In this document: positions 18,638 through 29,300 of the stretch, piece after piece
How the letters are laid out: each line of letters starts with the position of its first letter
How positions within the stretch are numbered: the first letter of the stretch is position 1
Source: JBIOHP01 sp044449065
GTDB lineage: Bacteria; Bacteroidota; Ignavibacteria; UBA10030; SZUA-254
Assembly: GCA_044449065.1 (NCBI GenBank)
Contig: JBIOHP010000009.1
Location: 62,001 to 126,000, forward strand
Direction of reading: 5' to 3'
DNA length: 64,000 nt
The notes under the pieces: model-generated
What the model saw: only the letters and a program-made list of their open reading frames with translations
Told to the model about the DNA's origin: nothing
Database searches by the model: none
Made by a program: the position numbers and the translations under genes

Positions 18638-19054
18638 ATGAAAGATGTTGTTTCGTTAAAGATAGAACTACCCAAAATACCCGATATAGAGCTGGTCGCT
18701 GTTGAGGGGTTGGATAGATTGGCGCATTTTCTGGAAATATCCGAAGAAAAGATCGGTGAAGCGCGTCTCCTGGTAACTGAAGCTATCATCAACGGTCTGG
18801 AACACGGAGGAGAGGATAACCCGAAAGTAAATGTAGAATTTACGATGACAACGAAAGAACTTACTATCTTTGTCAGAGATTTTGGAAAGGGGTTCGAACC
18901 GACCTCGATTGAGGATCCGGATATTCGCAATAAAATTGGGTCAAAGAATAAGCGCGGCTGGGGATTAAAGGTTATGAAATCAATGTCAGATGATTTTAAA
19001 ATAGAATCAAATAACGCTGGGACAAAAATAACCATCAAAAAGTTACTCGCCTAA
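18638..19054 (+). CDS. RsbW/SpoIIAB-like anti-sigma serine kinase
   Basis: 138 residues with a GHKL ATPase fold of the HATPase_c_2 type. The N-box is TEAIINGLEHGG, with E48 and N52 in the positions of the catalytic Glu and Mg-binding Asn. The G1-like box is VRDFGKGFEP and the later box is RGWGLKVMKSM. Such kinases bind a sigma factor or other target, and phosphorylate the STAS antagonist to free themselves. AAGGAGA lies upstream of ATG 18638, and the next gene, an RsbV-like STAS protein, starts 10 bp after the stop. No sigma factor gene is adjacent, so the target is unknown. It probably acts with the flanking SpoIIE phosphatases. Confidence 0.9.
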   Translation: MKDVVSLKIELPKIPDIELVAVEGLDRLAHFLEISEEKIGEARLLVTEAIINGLEHGGEDNPKVNVEFTMTTKELTIFVRDFGKGFEPTSIEDPDIRNKIGSKNKRGWGLKVMKSMSDDFKIESNNAGTKITIKKLLA

Positions 19055-19064
19055 AGGAGAAATT

Positions 19065-19412
19065 ATGGATCAGCCTTTCACATTAACATCGGAAGTGCGG
19101 GGGACTGCGCTCGTCATCGCTACTTCAGGGTATGTGAACAATATCGGCGGTGAAGCAATTGCAAAGGAATTCGACCGTCATTTTGAAAAAAATATTATGC
19201 ATATCGTTATCAATCTCGCTCAATCAAAAGTTGTTAATTCCATCGGGATGTCGTTCCTTCTTGAAATCATTGAGAAACTTCAGGAAGCTGATGGTAAAGT
19301 AATTTTCTCGAATCTTGATCCGGCCGTCGATAAAATGCTGACGATTATGGGTATCTTCAAATTTGCCGGAAAAGCGGCGAATGTCGATGAAGCAATAAAT
19401 ATGTTTGGTTAA
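19065..19412 (+). CDS. RsbV/SpoIIAA-like anti-sigma antagonist (STAS domain)
   Basis: 115 residues forming a single STAS domain. The hallmark phosphorylation loop reads VVNSIGMSFLLEI, so Ser59 is the expected phosphoacceptor, equivalent to the conserved Ser of SpoIIAA. In the known cycle the unphosphorylated form captures the RsbW-type kinase, which releases its target; SpoIIE phosphatases restore the unphosphorylated form. A good AAAGGAG site precedes ATG 19065. It sits between its likely kinase (18638) and a likely phosphatase (19425), consistent with one operon. Confidence 0.92.
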   Translation: MDQPFTLTSEVRGTALVIATSGYVNNIGGEAIAKEFDRHFEKNIMHIVINLAQSKVVNSIGMSFLLEIIEKLQEADGKVIFSNLDPAVDKMLTIMGIFKFAGKAANVDEAINMFG

Positions 19413-19424
19413 AATTTCAATACT

Positions 19425-21038
19425 ATGATAAAGAACAGGGGCACAGTTCTCGATAATTTATCGGATCACATTGAATCTCTCAGGAAGCAAATACGCCGAT
19501 TACCGAAAAATGCGTCCGTAAAGGATATCGGCATTTTGTTTTCAAGCGTCCTCCGCGAGATCTATCCAAACGCGGTGGTCGAACTATCCTATCGCACCGG
19601 TGTTTCACCCGATTGGCAAAATATTGTGGAGAGTGAATCAGGTTGGCTGAAACAATTTATTTCTCTTCCGGGGAGTAAAAAACCAACACCCTGTGAAATT
19701 CATAAAACCGAACATGGTATCGCTATTATTCAAACGCTAACGGATGCTTCCTCAGTTGGATTAGCTGTGTCGGGGAAAGACTCAGGTGTGGAACTCTCGG
19801 ATATTGATTTGCTAACGATGAAACTTTTTATACACCTTTTTGATAGCGCCTATCAGGATATGGTGTATCGGCGTAATGAGAAAGGATTAGTGTTTTCTCT
19901 TAATCATAGAATCCTTCAACTCAATAGTCTCATTGATACGGGTATCGAGATTGCAAGTCTTGACTCTGTTTCGTCTCCATATCGGTTAGCGCTTGAACGT
20001 GCGGCGTCGTTGACAAATGCATCTAAGGGGATCGTACGAGTCACCCGGGGCGGGGTGCTTGAGGGAGAATATACTTTTCCAGATGGCATTTCGATTGGAA
20101 AATCGTTGAACGAGAAAAGCGCCATTATCACAAAGTTTACATTTTTAAACGACGAGTATTCTTTTCAACTCGTCGAAAAAGAAAGCCGAACCGGTATCGT
20201 TCCGTTCGACGAAACGGATCAACTCTTGCTCGACGCCTTAGCGCGCCAGGTTCAAGCATCGCTGGAAAACCGATTTCTCCATCAGCAAGCTTTGGAAAAG
20301 CAACGCATTGAACAGGAAATGAAAGTGGCTGCCACTATCCAGCAGAAAATTATTCCTAAATCTCTTCCTGCTATCCCGGGTTATGGTCTCGCAGGCAAAA
20401 ATATACCATCCAAATCCGTTGGGGGAGATTATTACGATTGTATCCTTCTACCCGATGGAAGATATGCCCTGGTTATCGCGGACGTTACGGGAAAAGGGGT
20501 TCCGGCTGCCCTCCTTGTCAGCAGTTTACATGCATATCTAACGGCATATTTCGAAACATCAAATTCGATATCCGAACTCGCAGGCAAATTGAACAAGGCG
20601 CTCTATAACGCAACAACTGATGACAAGTTTGTTACTGCAATTATCATCGTGCTCTCTCCCGAAACCGGAGAAATAGAATATTCAAATGCAGGACATAACG
20701 AGGCATTTATTCTAAGAAACGATAATTCCGTGTACGAGCTTAAGATTGGCGGGTTCCCGTTGGGAGCTCTCGATTTGGGACTCCAATATAAAAGCGAAAA
20801 GTTAACGATCGGAAAAGGCGAGAGTTTACTACTCTACACCGATGGAGTGACCGAAGCGTCGAACGAAGCTGAAGAATTTTATGAACATAAAGTCGACCTT
20901 CGTGATTTCCTCGTTCAGAATAAAACGCCCAATGCTGAAACGTTCATTACCAAGCTGATTGCTGACGTTAAAAAATTCACAGGTTCCGCCCCCCAAAATG
21001 ACGATATAACCGCCTTGTATCTTTATCGCATACCGTAA
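19425..21038 (+). CDS. Cytoplasmic SpoIIE-family phosphatase with GAF-like sensor region
   Basis: 537 residues without membrane segments or signal peptide. Residues ~1-290 look like one or two GAF-type sensory domains (for example IGILFSSVLREIYPNAVVEL and LLLDALARQVQASLENRFL before the catalytic part). A short helical linker (EKQRIEQEMKVAATIQQKI) leads to a PP2C/SpoIIE domain (~310-537) with SVGGDYYD, IADVTGKGVPAAL, YTDGVTEA and QNDDITALYL. It starts 12 bp after the RsbV-like gene and has the expected role of dephosphorylating it. With the propeller phosphatase at 15384, the cluster has an envelope and a cytosolic input onto one switch. Confidence 0.9.
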   Translation: MIKNRGTVLDNLSDHIESLRKQIRRLPKNASVKDIGILFSSVLREIYPNAVVELSYRTGVSPDWQNIVESESGWLKQFISLPGSKKPTPCEIHKTEHGIAIIQTLTDASSVGLAVSGKDSGVELSDIDLLTMKLFIHLFDSAYQDMVYRRNEKGLVFSLNHRILQLNSLIDTGIEIASLDSVSSPYRLALERAASLTNASKGIVRVTRGGVLEGEYTFPDGISIGKSLNEKSAIITKFTFLNDEYSFQLVEKESRTGIVPFDETDQLLLDALARQVQASLENRFLHQQALEKQRIEQEMKVAATIQQKIIPKSLPAIPGYGLAGKNIPSKSVGGDYYDCILLPDGRYALVIADVTGKGVPAALLVSSLHAYLTAYFETSNSISELAGKLNKALYNATTDDKFVTAIIIVLSPETGEIEYSNAGHNEAFILRNDNSVYELKIGGFPLGALDLGLQYKSEKLTIGKGESLLLYTDGVTEASNEAEEFYEHKVDLRDFLVQNKTPNAETFITKLIADVKKFTGSAPQNDDITALYLYRIP

Positions 21039-21138
21039 TTATTTTAAGCATGCTCAATCAGGTGCTGCTTATTCATAGCGTATGTGAAACAATGCAATGC
21101 ATTAACATTATTGTGGGGTCAGAAAGATAGTACAAGTC

Positions 21139-21167
21139 AAAGAGGGCGCTCAAACAGCGCCCTCTTT
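21139..21167 (+). terminator. Terminator-like hairpin after the partner-switching genes
   Basis: Perfect 12-bp stem AAAGAGGGCGCT / AGCGCCCTCTTT with loop CAAAC, about 100 bp after the stop of the SpoIIE gene. The tail is short (TTTAG), so termination may be modest. Confidence 0.7.
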
Positions 21168-21264
21168 AGCTGCCCGGCGAGGAGAATTTGTTGCAACAGT
21201 ATGGAATCGGGTGAGATGACTTCCAAAGGTTCTAAAGATATAAAAAGGAAACCTGCGTGAGTAA

Positions 21265-21297
21265 TACAAAACCCCGGCAATGAACCGGGGTTTTGTA
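21265..21297. terminator. Bidirectional terminator of tRNA-Arg
   Basis: Stem TACAAAACCCCGG / CCGGGGTTTTGTA with loop CAATGAA, ending four bases from the tRNA-Arg 3' end. The flanking A and T runs make it a terminator in both directions; on the minus strand it would end the tRNA transcript. Confidence 0.85.
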
Positions 21298-21300
21298 TTG

Positions 21301-21374
21301 TGCGCCAGAAGGGAGTCGAACCCCTAACCCTCAGCTCCGTAGGCTGATGCTCTATCCAGTTGAGCTACTGGCGC
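21301..21374 (-). tRNA. tRNA-Arg (anticodon ACG)
   Basis: On the minus strand the gene reads GCGCCAGTAGCTCAACTGG... and closes with CTGGCGC plus discriminator A. The 7-bp acceptor stem, D arm, anticodon stem TCAGC/GCTGA with 7-nt loop CTACGGA, and T arm (GGTTCGACTCC) are all present. The anticodon is ACG, which would be edited to ICG and read CGU/CGC/CGA. CCA is not encoded. A partial split copy of this gene is present at 38458-38927. Confidence 0.95.
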
Positions 21375-21807
21375 GCGTTTTTTAAAGCAATTTTTTACTG
21401 ATTTTGCATCTATCTGTTAGCAGTTTGTTAGCAGACATCTTTTTGCTAATATCCTAAAATTCTTTGCACTTCGTATGTAAACTACAAAAATTTGATAAGA
21501 ATGTCAACCTTTTTTAGGGGAAGGAATCGGTCATCCTAAGGGGGCAAAATAAATGTTGAGTCATGCCAAGTAATGACCCGAGCATATAGAAAGATACCGA
21601 AGTACCGGATCGTGCTCCTGCCACGTTTGCGCGGTGGATGAGGGGGAAGTTGAAAACCGAGGAAAGCTCAAGGAGTGTTTAGATTCACCTCTGAAGTTAT
21701 TGATAGAATAAGTAAATCTTCTCGTCAACCATGTCTGAATTGCAATTATCTTGCTTCTTGCAGTTGACGCACTTGCTTCTTACGGGCGGGGTTCTTAAGT
21801 TTAGTCA
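21375..21807. other. Intergenic region upstream of tRNA-Arg
   Basis: The 5' flank of tRNA-Arg contains the pair CTGTTAGCAG/TTTGTTAGCAG near 21414-21436. A similar GCTAAC...GCTAACAG arrangement on the opposite strand occurs near 38507-38531, beside the split tRNA copy. The rest of the region up to the kinase gene shows no reading frame or RNA that I can support. Confidence 0.4.
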
Positions 21808-24800
21808 ATGTTTTCTTATTCACCTATGGATAATCGGGTTTTATCCCGATGCGCTGTCATAAAGTATGGACTTGCCGTTCTCGCTCTTGTTATCGTCTTA
21901 CTCAGTAGTGCAAGCTCTCAGACGGCTCTTTTTTCTGAAGATGCGCGTTGGAAACAATTCACGACTGAATCGGGCCTCCCATCGAACGATATCGAGGAAG
22001 TAGCAGAGACGGCTGATTCCACCCTGTGGGTAGTCGCCGGCTCGCACCTCCTATGGTTTGATGGTTTCGAGTGGATATCTACAGACAGCCAACTCGGCAT
22101 TCACGGGGATTACCGCGCCGGGATTTTTTGTGTTACCGGTGACAGTCTCATCGTTTTTGCCATCTCTCCCACAAAACCTGCTGATTACTATATCGGCTCT
22201 AAAGAGGGTTTTCATCTAATTCAATCTCCAGGTGTGTGCTCGGGCGTTGTCAAATTTGGACCAGATAGGTATTTGGTTCGCGCCGATACTTCCCTTTATC
22301 TCAGCAGAAAAAACTCGCCGGGAACATTCGAACCGTTCCAAGAGTTTGTGGGAACAACGGTATCCGATCTTCTGCAAACGAAGAACGGGCATGTGTTCGT
22401 CAGCGCTTCATCGGGTTTCTATCGATGGAGTGAAAGGAAATGGACAAAATTGATCCCCGCCGGAGTATTTCCAGTCAATATGACCACCGGAGGGTTAGCT
22501 GAGAACGACAATGGGACGGGGATTGCTCAATTTACGGTACCGTACGAGAAGGAGGGGATCTGGGACTGGACGTCTTCCGGTAAACCGCGACACAATACGA
22601 GTGAACGAGTCGACCAGAGTATCGCACTCGATATCGGTCCACACGATGAAGCCATTATTGTTTACCGTTCGGGGGACGTTCGGTGGAGAGAGCACGGCGT
22701 CTGGACGTCGGTTCCGGAACTGGAGTCGCGCGCCCGTGATATTACGTCTGTGAAATTTCGTTCAAATGGGGATCTGTTGATTGGAACAAGAAATGGATTG
22801 ATGATTGTCAAGCGATCCTCATCGAACTGGAGATTTCTTACGCATACTCCTCCCGACCCGCGCAATAGCGTTAACGAGCTTCTGAAGGCGAGGGACGGAA
22901 GTTTATGGATCGGCTCTTCGGGAGGAATCGAGCATCGTGCAGCGGATGGATCGTACGCCTTTATCAATGAAATCGGCAGCCAGGTAGTGTACGCCATCAC
23001 CGCCTTAGGGGAAGATTCCACAGGATCCATCTGGGCCGGGAGCGGGTCGGCGTTCACCGGCGCCTACCGGTTGGATCGTAATGGATGGAGCCATATTTCG
23101 ATAGCCGACACAGGAGAGCAGGTCTACATCCACAAGATCCGAAAAGACCGGAACGGAGATCTTTGGTTCCTGGGGCTCAGGAAGTCTACAACGGACTCAA
23201 ACGGTTCAGCTTTCCGACTTGAAGGCGATAGATTTATACGGTGGGGAGTGGATATGGCGGGCGGACGGGTGTATGACTTCTTAGAAAACCCGGACGGTTC
23301 CTACTGGTTTGCAACTTTTTCGGGAGTAAGCCGATGGAGCCCTCGCAACAAACTTCTCTCGTCCTTGCGGGGGAGAAAACCGGAAGAGAATCCGGACGGC
23401 GGTTCCTGGACACACTGGGATAAAGTACAGGGAATCGACATCGGCAGGGTGACATCGCTCGCGCTCGATAATGAAAACAACGTCTGGTTTGGGTCGAACT
23501 TTTCTCAGGCTCCCTGGGTTTATGGAATAGGCCGGATCGATAGGAACGATAGTTTGCATCTTTTTGGTCCGGGCGGCGGCTTCCCTGATGGAGCCATCTG
23601 GGATTTGAAATCGGATAGCGCCGGGCGGATCTGGATTGCTACAATCAACGGACTCAACTGCTACGATCATGGAATGTGGCTGACTTATGACGAGCGGAGC
23701 GGATTGTCGTTTCCCAACCTCTGGCCCGTCCTTCCTCTTGGGAGCACAATTTATGTAGGGACGAAGGGCAAAGGCGTCGGAATCATGGATCTCGAAAAGA
23801 TGGCTTCCTTTCCGCCAAGAATCTTGATTGAACGGCCGTTCATCGATGAACGTTCGGCTCGGCTCGCTTGGAAAACGCTAACCTACTATAGCGAGGTAGA
23901 ACCCCCGGAGGTAATGACTCGGTTCTGTATCGATGGCGCTGCGTGGTCGGATTGGTCGAAGCAGCACACCGTTGTGCTCGAAGGGCTGAATGCAGGGGAA
24001 CATCGTTTGCAGGTGCAGGCAAAGAACCTGTATGGATGGTTTGAGCGCACTGGAACGACTGCGTCATTCACGGTTACCCCGGCCTGGTACAAGCGTACAG
24101 GCGCCGTTATCGCCTTCGGATTCATTGGATCAACCCTCGTATGGTTGGCGGCGCTCTTGTTGATTCGTAAGCGAAGGTACGATCTTGCGCTCAGGAGCAG
24201 TGAAGCCAGATTCCGGGCGGTCGCAACCACGACCGCATCCGCGATATTCGTCTGGCGGGAGAAACAATTCTTGTATATAAATCCTTCCGCGGTTGAGCTC
24301 ACCGGCTATCCGCTCGCAGAATTATACAGGAAAACGTTAGAGGAGATCGTTCACACGGAGAGCCTTGAATCGGTTAGACAACTCACCGGTAAATGGATGA
24401 ACCAAATGGAGGGAGCCAAACGGTTCGAATGCCGGATTATAACGAAAAATGGCGACCAAAAGTGGATTGATGTGACAGCAGGCCGGACGACATTTCAAGG
24501 TGGTGCGGCGACTATTGCATCGGCGTTCGATTGTACGGAAAAGAAGAAAGCAATGGAGGATCTTGCAGCGAGTGAGCGCCGGCTGCGTTCTATGGCGTCT
24601 GAATTGATTGAGACACAGACACGTGAACGCAAACGCCTCGCGGCATACTTGCATGATTCCATCGGCCAGGCCCTTTCGGTTGCGCGCATGAAAGTGGACG
24701 CCGTTACACATGCCGTGTCGATCGTGCGCGCCAAATCTGATCGAATAGATGGTTCCCTCGATATGCCTGAAGAAGCCCTTGTTCATCTCGATAGTCTCTC

Positions 24801-25308
24801 TAACCTCATCAGAACGTCAATCAATGAAACGCGGGCATTGACGTTCGAACTCAGCCCGCCCATCCTCTTCGACCTCGGTCTCGTGCCTGCCCTCGACTGG
24901 CTCATCGGAGAAATGGAACGGCAGCATGGACTCGCGGGGCGGTTGCGGAATTCTGCGGGGAAGTTTCTTCTCGCAGATGCAGCGCGCGATACTCTGTTTG
25001 AAGGAACACGAGAAATTCTTATGAATGTCATCAAGCATGCGCGCGCGCAGCATGTTGATGTGGACGTTGCGTTGGATAATTCGTCGGTTACGATTACCGT
25101 GCGCGACGACGGGATCGGATTCGATCTCGTAGCAATGAAACAGCAATTATTGGAGAAGAAAAGTTTCGGTCTCGACCATCTCACCCGGCGGTTGAATGAT
25201 CTTGGCGGGAAAATCGAAATCGTTTCAGAATGCGGAAAAGGAACGTGCGTGCGGCTGGTTGCTCCGATCATAAGATCGCAAAATCTCGCTGAAGGGAATA
25301 GTGAATGA
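21808..25308 (+). CDS. Beta-propeller hybrid sensor histidine kinase (HisKA_3 type)
   Basis: 1,166 residues. An N-terminal signal/anchor (GLAVLALVIVLLSSASSQ) is followed by propeller repeats (~40-690, for example DGSLWIGSSGGIEHR and NVWFGSN), a Y_Y_Y-like domain ending FTVTPAWYKR, one membrane helix (~765-785), a PAS domain (~800-910) and a NarL-family kinase core. The phosphoacceptor is His949 in RKRLAAYLHDSIGQ. ATPase motifs EILMNVIKHA, RDDGIGFD and FGLDHLTRRL are intact. The gene overlaps its response regulator by 4 bp, so the two form a two-component pair. The base composition looks more GC-rich than the AT-rich flanks. ATG 21808 has no clear ribosome site, and ATG 21826 is equally possible. 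The signal sensed is unknown. Confidence 0.9.
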   Translation: MFSYSPMDNRVLSRCAVIKYGLAVLALVIVLLSSASSQTALFSEDARWKQFTTESGLPSNDIEEVAETADSTLWVVAGSHLLWFDGFEWISTDSQLGIHGDYRAGIFCVTGDSLIVFAISPTKPADYYIGSKEGFHLIQSPGVCSGVVKFGPDRYLVRADTSLYLSRKNSPGTFEPFQEFVGTTVSDLLQTKNGHVFVSASSGFYRWSERKWTKLIPAGVFPVNMTTGGLAENDNGTGIAQFTVPYEKEGIWDWTSSGKPRHNTSERVDQSIALDIGPHDEAIIVYRSGDVRWREHGVWTSVPELESRARDITSVKFRSNGDLLIGTRNGLMIVKRSSSNWRFLTHTPPDPRNSVNELLKARDGSLWIGSSGGIEHRAADGSYAFINEIGSQVVYAITALGEDSTGSIWAGSGSAFTGAYRLDRNGWSHISIADTGEQVYIHKIRKDRNGDLWFLGLRKSTTDSNGSAFRLEGDRFIRWGVDMAGGRVYDFLENPDGSYWFATFSGVSRWSPRNKLLSSLRGRKPEENPDGGSWTHWDKVQGIDIGRVTSLALDNENNVWFGSNFSQAPWVYGIGRIDRNDSLHLFGPGGGFPDGAIWDLKSDSAGRIWIATINGLNCYDHGMWLTYDERSGLSFPNLWPVLPLGSTIYVGTKGKGVGIMDLEKMASFPPRILIERPFIDERSARLAWKTLTYYSEVEPPEVMTRFCIDGAAWSDWSKQHTVVLEGLNAGEHRLQVQAKNLYGWFERTGTTASFTVTPAWYKRTGAVIAFGFIGSTLVWLAALLLIRKRRYDLALRSSEARFRAVATTTASAIFVWREKQFLYINPSAVELTGYPLAELYRKTLEEIVHTESLESVRQLTGKWMNQMEGAKRFECRIITKNGDQKWIDVTAGRTTFQGGAATIASAFDCTEKKKAMEDLAASERRLRSMASELIETQTRERKRLAAYLHDSIGQALSVARMKVDAVTHAVSIVRAKSDRIDGSLDMPEEALVHLDSLSNLIRTSINETRALTFELSPPILFDLGLVPALDWLIGEMERQHGLAGRLRNSAGKFLLADAARDTLFEGTREILMNVIKHARAQHVDVDVALDNSSVTITVRDDGIGFDLVAMKQQLLEKKSFGLDHLTRRLNDLGGKIEIVSECGKGTCVRLVAPIIRSQNLAEGNSE

Positions 25309-25958
25309 AAACACGCGTCCTGATCGCGGATGATCATGGAGTCGTTCGCGATGGCGTCCGGATTTTTCTGACGCATGAACTCAACATGGAAGTTGTCGGT
25401 GAAGCTTCAGACGGAAAACAGGCGGCGCAACTCGCCCGGGAGCTGGTTCCGGACCTCGTCATCATCGATATAAACATGCCGGGAATGAACGGCATCGAAT
25501 CGGCGAGGCAGATTTGCGCAGAGAATGAGAACGTGAAACTGATCGCTCTTTCGATGCACAGCGATAAGCGGTACGTCACGGAAATGCTTAACCTTGGCGC
25601 TTCAGGGTACTTGCTCAAAGAATGCGCGTTCAAAGAACTCTCTGTGGCAATTCAAAAAGTGCTGAGCGGCAGAACGTATATTAGTCCCGAGATCGGCGGA
25701 GACGTTATTAAAGATTGTTTGGCGAAGCTTGGCATGACCGATCCCGAAGCGTTCTCGCCGTTAACGCCCCGAGAGCGCCAGGTGCTCAAGCTCATCGCAG
25801 ACGGAAAACACAACAAAGAGATAGCCGACTATCTGAACATGAGCATCAAAACCGTGGACGGGCACCGCCAGCATATTATGGAAAAATTAAATCTCCACAC
25901 GGTCTCCGAACTTACAAAATACGCCATCCGGGAGGGCATCACTAGCGTGGACCAGTAA
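25305..25958 (+). CDS. NarL/LuxR-type response regulator
   Basis: 217 residues: a receiver domain (1-120) with acidic pocket D9/D10, phosphoacceptor Asp55 in IIDINMPG, conserved Ser/Thr region LIALSMHSD and Lys in GYLLKE. It is followed by a LuxR-type helix-turn-helix (~150-210; LTPRERQVLKLIADGKHNKEIA, then MSIKTVDGHR). ATG 25305 overlaps the TGA of the kinase gene (ATGA), indicating translational coupling and that the upstream propeller kinase is its partner. Its targets are not shown by the sequence. The nearest downstream genes, three T9SS cargo proteins, are plausible candidates. Confidence 0.95.
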   Translation: MKTRVLIADDHGVVRDGVRIFLTHELNMEVVGEASDGKQAAQLARELVPDLVIIDINMPGMNGIESARQICAENENVKLIALSMHSDKRYVTEMLNLGASGYLLKECAFKELSVAIQKVLSGRTYISPEIGGDVIKDCLAKLGMTDPEAFSPLTPRERQVLKLIADGKHNKEIADYLNMSIKTVDGHRQHIMEKLNLHTVSELTKYAIREGITSVDQ

Positions 25959-26323
25959 GGAACCGCTCTTCCCGCATCCACTTTTTTCCAACCAAAGTTT
26001 AGTCGGAGATTCGCTCTTCATCATTTCGTTTTCCGTTCATTCTTCGGGATAGTACCTCCTTAATTTAATGCGGAAGAACTAAACCATCTGATAAAAGTTG
26101 GGGGTTCGCTCCAAACCGCTCACCCTGTGGGGTCACTATTTGCAGTTCACCTCCATTATCGCCCCTCCGTCCAATCAAGAATAGCTCAAAAAGGGCATTT
26201 TTCCCTCCAGAACAGGGTGAATACCCTATAGGTAAGCGCCTCCGGGAAACGTATCTTTGGGGTGCGATAAATCATGGAATGTCAGCAGCGTATTGTAAAA
26301 CTTTCACATTCAAAGGAAATCCT
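25959..26323. other. Intergenic region before SBBP gene
   Basis: A 365-bp non-coding stretch between the response regulator and the first SBBP-repeat gene. The only structured piece I note is a short dyad TACC-CTATA-GGTA at 26222-26234, followed by a GC-rich CGCCTCCGGG. It could be a regulator site or chance. No promoter can be assigned with confidence. Confidence 0.35.
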
Positions 26324-29300
26324 ATGAAAATATTTTTTCTACTTCTTGCGATTATCTGCTTTACAGCGATTGGGCATGCACAAACGCCTGCCTGGCTTTG
26401 GGCAAAGGGCGCCGGAGGAAGCGGCGGTGTTGATCTTGGCTTAAGCACTGCCGTAGACGGTGCAGGGAATAGTTATGTGACGGGATCTTTCATAAGTTCC
26501 ACCATCACCTTTGGCGGCACGACTTTCACGAACACCGGTTATTCAAATATATTTGTCGTCAAGTACGATATAAAGGGCAATATTGTCTGGGCAACGAGTA
26601 TAGGAGGAAGCGGCTCTATCGGCGGTTATAATGGCCAACTCATCGCTGTGGATGGAGCCGGGAATTGTTATGTAACAGGAACTTCCATCAGTCCGAGCAT
26701 TACCTTTGGCGGTCCACCGCTGTTAGTAAGCGGCCACAATATATTTGTTGCCAAGTACGATGTAAACGGCAATTTTGTCTGGGCAAAGATTTCAGAAGAA
26801 ATTAATTATGTTGGGTCTACCAGCATCGCCGTTGATGGAGCGGGGAATAGTTATGTAACAGGAGCTTTCGTATCCAGCATCACTTTTGGCAGCACGACGC
26901 TTACAGGCAACAATTTTGGCAATATATTTGTCGTTAAGTTCGATAGGGACGGCAATGTAGTCTTGGCAATGAGCTCAAGCTCTGGAGGAGGCAGTGGCGA
27001 TCATGGTGGCGATTGTAGTCAAAGCATCGCCGTGGATGGAGCGGGAAATAGTTATGTAACAGGGTTTTTTGGCAGTCCAACCATGACGTTTGGCAGTACG
27101 ACTCTGAATAACAGAGGGTCTTTAGATATTTTTACTGTCATGTACGATGCGAACGGGAATGCGCTCTGGGCAAAAAGCGCCGGAGGAAGCAGTGAAGATT
27201 GGGCTTACGGCATTGGCGTGGATTGGGCGGGTAATTGTTACGTAACTGGATATTTTGCTAGTTCCAGTATTATGTTTGACACTAAGAAGCTGAACAACAC
27301 CACCGGCGAAAATATGTTTGTCGTCAAGTATGATGCGAGCGGCAATGTGCTCTGGGCAACCAGTGCAACAGGAAGCAGTCAAGTTCAGGGCCAAAGTATC
27401 GTTGTAGATGGAGCGGGAGATAGCTATGTAACCGGATGGTTCTACGGCTCCAGCGCCACCTTCGGCAGCAGGCCTCCTCTTACGAACAGCGGTGGAAATG
27501 ATATATTTGTCGTCAAGTACGATGCAAGCGGCGATGCAATCTGGGCAACGAGCGCTGGAGGAACCGGTGAAGATGTTGGTTATGGAATCGGAGTGGATGG
27601 AACGGGGAATTGTTATGTAACGGGACTTTACCAAGTATCCTGCACCTTTGGCGGAACGACGTTAACAAACGGAAATAGCGGTTCAGTGTTTGTTGCTAAG
27701 CTCGGTATGGCTGTTGATAGTTCTTACTCTTGCCCCGGTAATCTGGTTGCGAACGGAGGTTTTTCAAGCGGACTTGTACCAGGCGCTATCAACGGTCCCG
27801 GTCATGTCGATTCATGGATCGGCGATGGGTATGAGTCGAACCCACCGATCATGCTGCAGGCGGGCGGATGCGAAACGGGAGATATGGGCTCTCTCGGTAT
27901 GCTGGGCACAAGCGGCAGCGGTTTATTGGGCGCGGCACAGCAGACTCTTGCATCGGGTTTCGTTGCCGGCACGACATACTCTATCACAATGTGCGTTCGA
28001 AATCCACCGCCACCATCGAACGTTGGGAATATTGCCGCGTTGATGCCTTATGTGCGATTCAAATTTCGATCGTCTAACGGGCCCGTGCAGAATGCATCAG
28101 ATGGTGAGTTGATTGGAGAGACAGATCCGGTCACCTCGGCAAACTGGGCTACAGTCACTCTCTCGAACTGGACATGCCTATCTTCCGGCTCAATCTTAAC
28201 CATCAGCGCTTTTAATGATGGCGGTGGAGCTTTTCCAATCGATACATCCTACGGCGAAATAGACCGCGTGTGTATAACATCAGTCTCTTGCGCGGTGGAT
28301 ACCCTGCGTCTGAACACGGGGTTCAATCAGGCAGCATCGAGTATTGACCCTCCGGGATCGCTGGATTTAAACTGGAAAGTAGTTTGTGAGCCGGCGGGAT
28401 TTGCCGCCGGGGCCCCGATGGGGAGACCGGCTGCTGTCGTTTTGACGCCGGATCCGTATTGGCACGCTCCGTTCGCGAACAGCCAGTGGCTCAGCGCACA
28501 TCCATCGTCAGCCGATCAGATCAACGGTAATTATTGCTTTGTGGATTCTTTCTGCGTCGAAGATACGTCGAATGCTTCGTTGAACATGCAACTGTTTGTC
28601 GATGATAGCGCCAATGTATACCTGAACGGTTTTCTGATTGGTTCTACTCCACCGGAACCCCGCACATGCAATGGCAGTAACTGCAATTTTGAAACTGCGC
28701 ATACATTTACAGCGACCTCCTCGCAATTTCTCCCCGGGATCAACGAGTTGCGGGTTGTGGTGGAGAACGTTTATGGCGTAGCGATGGGTTTCGATATCGC
28801 CGGCACGGTGGCGGCAGGGGGCGGGGCAAATATAACACAGAGCTGCTGCGACTCTAGCGGAGAAATCGGCGGATTTAAGTGGAATGACTTGAACGGCGAC
28901 GGCTTGTACCAACCGAATGAGCCGCCGATGTCAAACTCGCCCGTCCAACTCTCGAACGGTACGACGACAACCACAGATCAGTATGGTTATTATTTCTTCA
29001 ATAATGTTCTGCCGGGCACATACACGGTGAGAGATCTGCAACAACTGGGGTGGGTCCTGACGTATCCGGTTTCACCATCTACGTATCCTGTGGTGCTGGG
29101 AAGACGCCAGGTGATCGATAGTTTGAATTTCGGATATCAGCAACATCCTGAAACGCTCGCGCTAAGTGTGCGCGACCGATGGAACCTTGTTTCGGTGCCG
29201 TTGAGTGTAAATAATCCGGCTAAATCCGCGGTCTTCCCAAACGCCATTTCCGCGACATACGCATATCAGGGAAGTTACGTGCAGCAAAACACGCTGATAA

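Noticed and set aside
25715..25945. Alternative-frame product inside the response regulator gene
   Set aside because: The receiver/HTH gene accounts for the sequence; the other frame has no ribosome site or family signature.
26222..26234. TACC-CTATA-GGTA dyad as operator of the LuxR-type regulator
   Set aside because: Four-base arms are too short to separate from chance, and I found no second copy before the other cargo genes.
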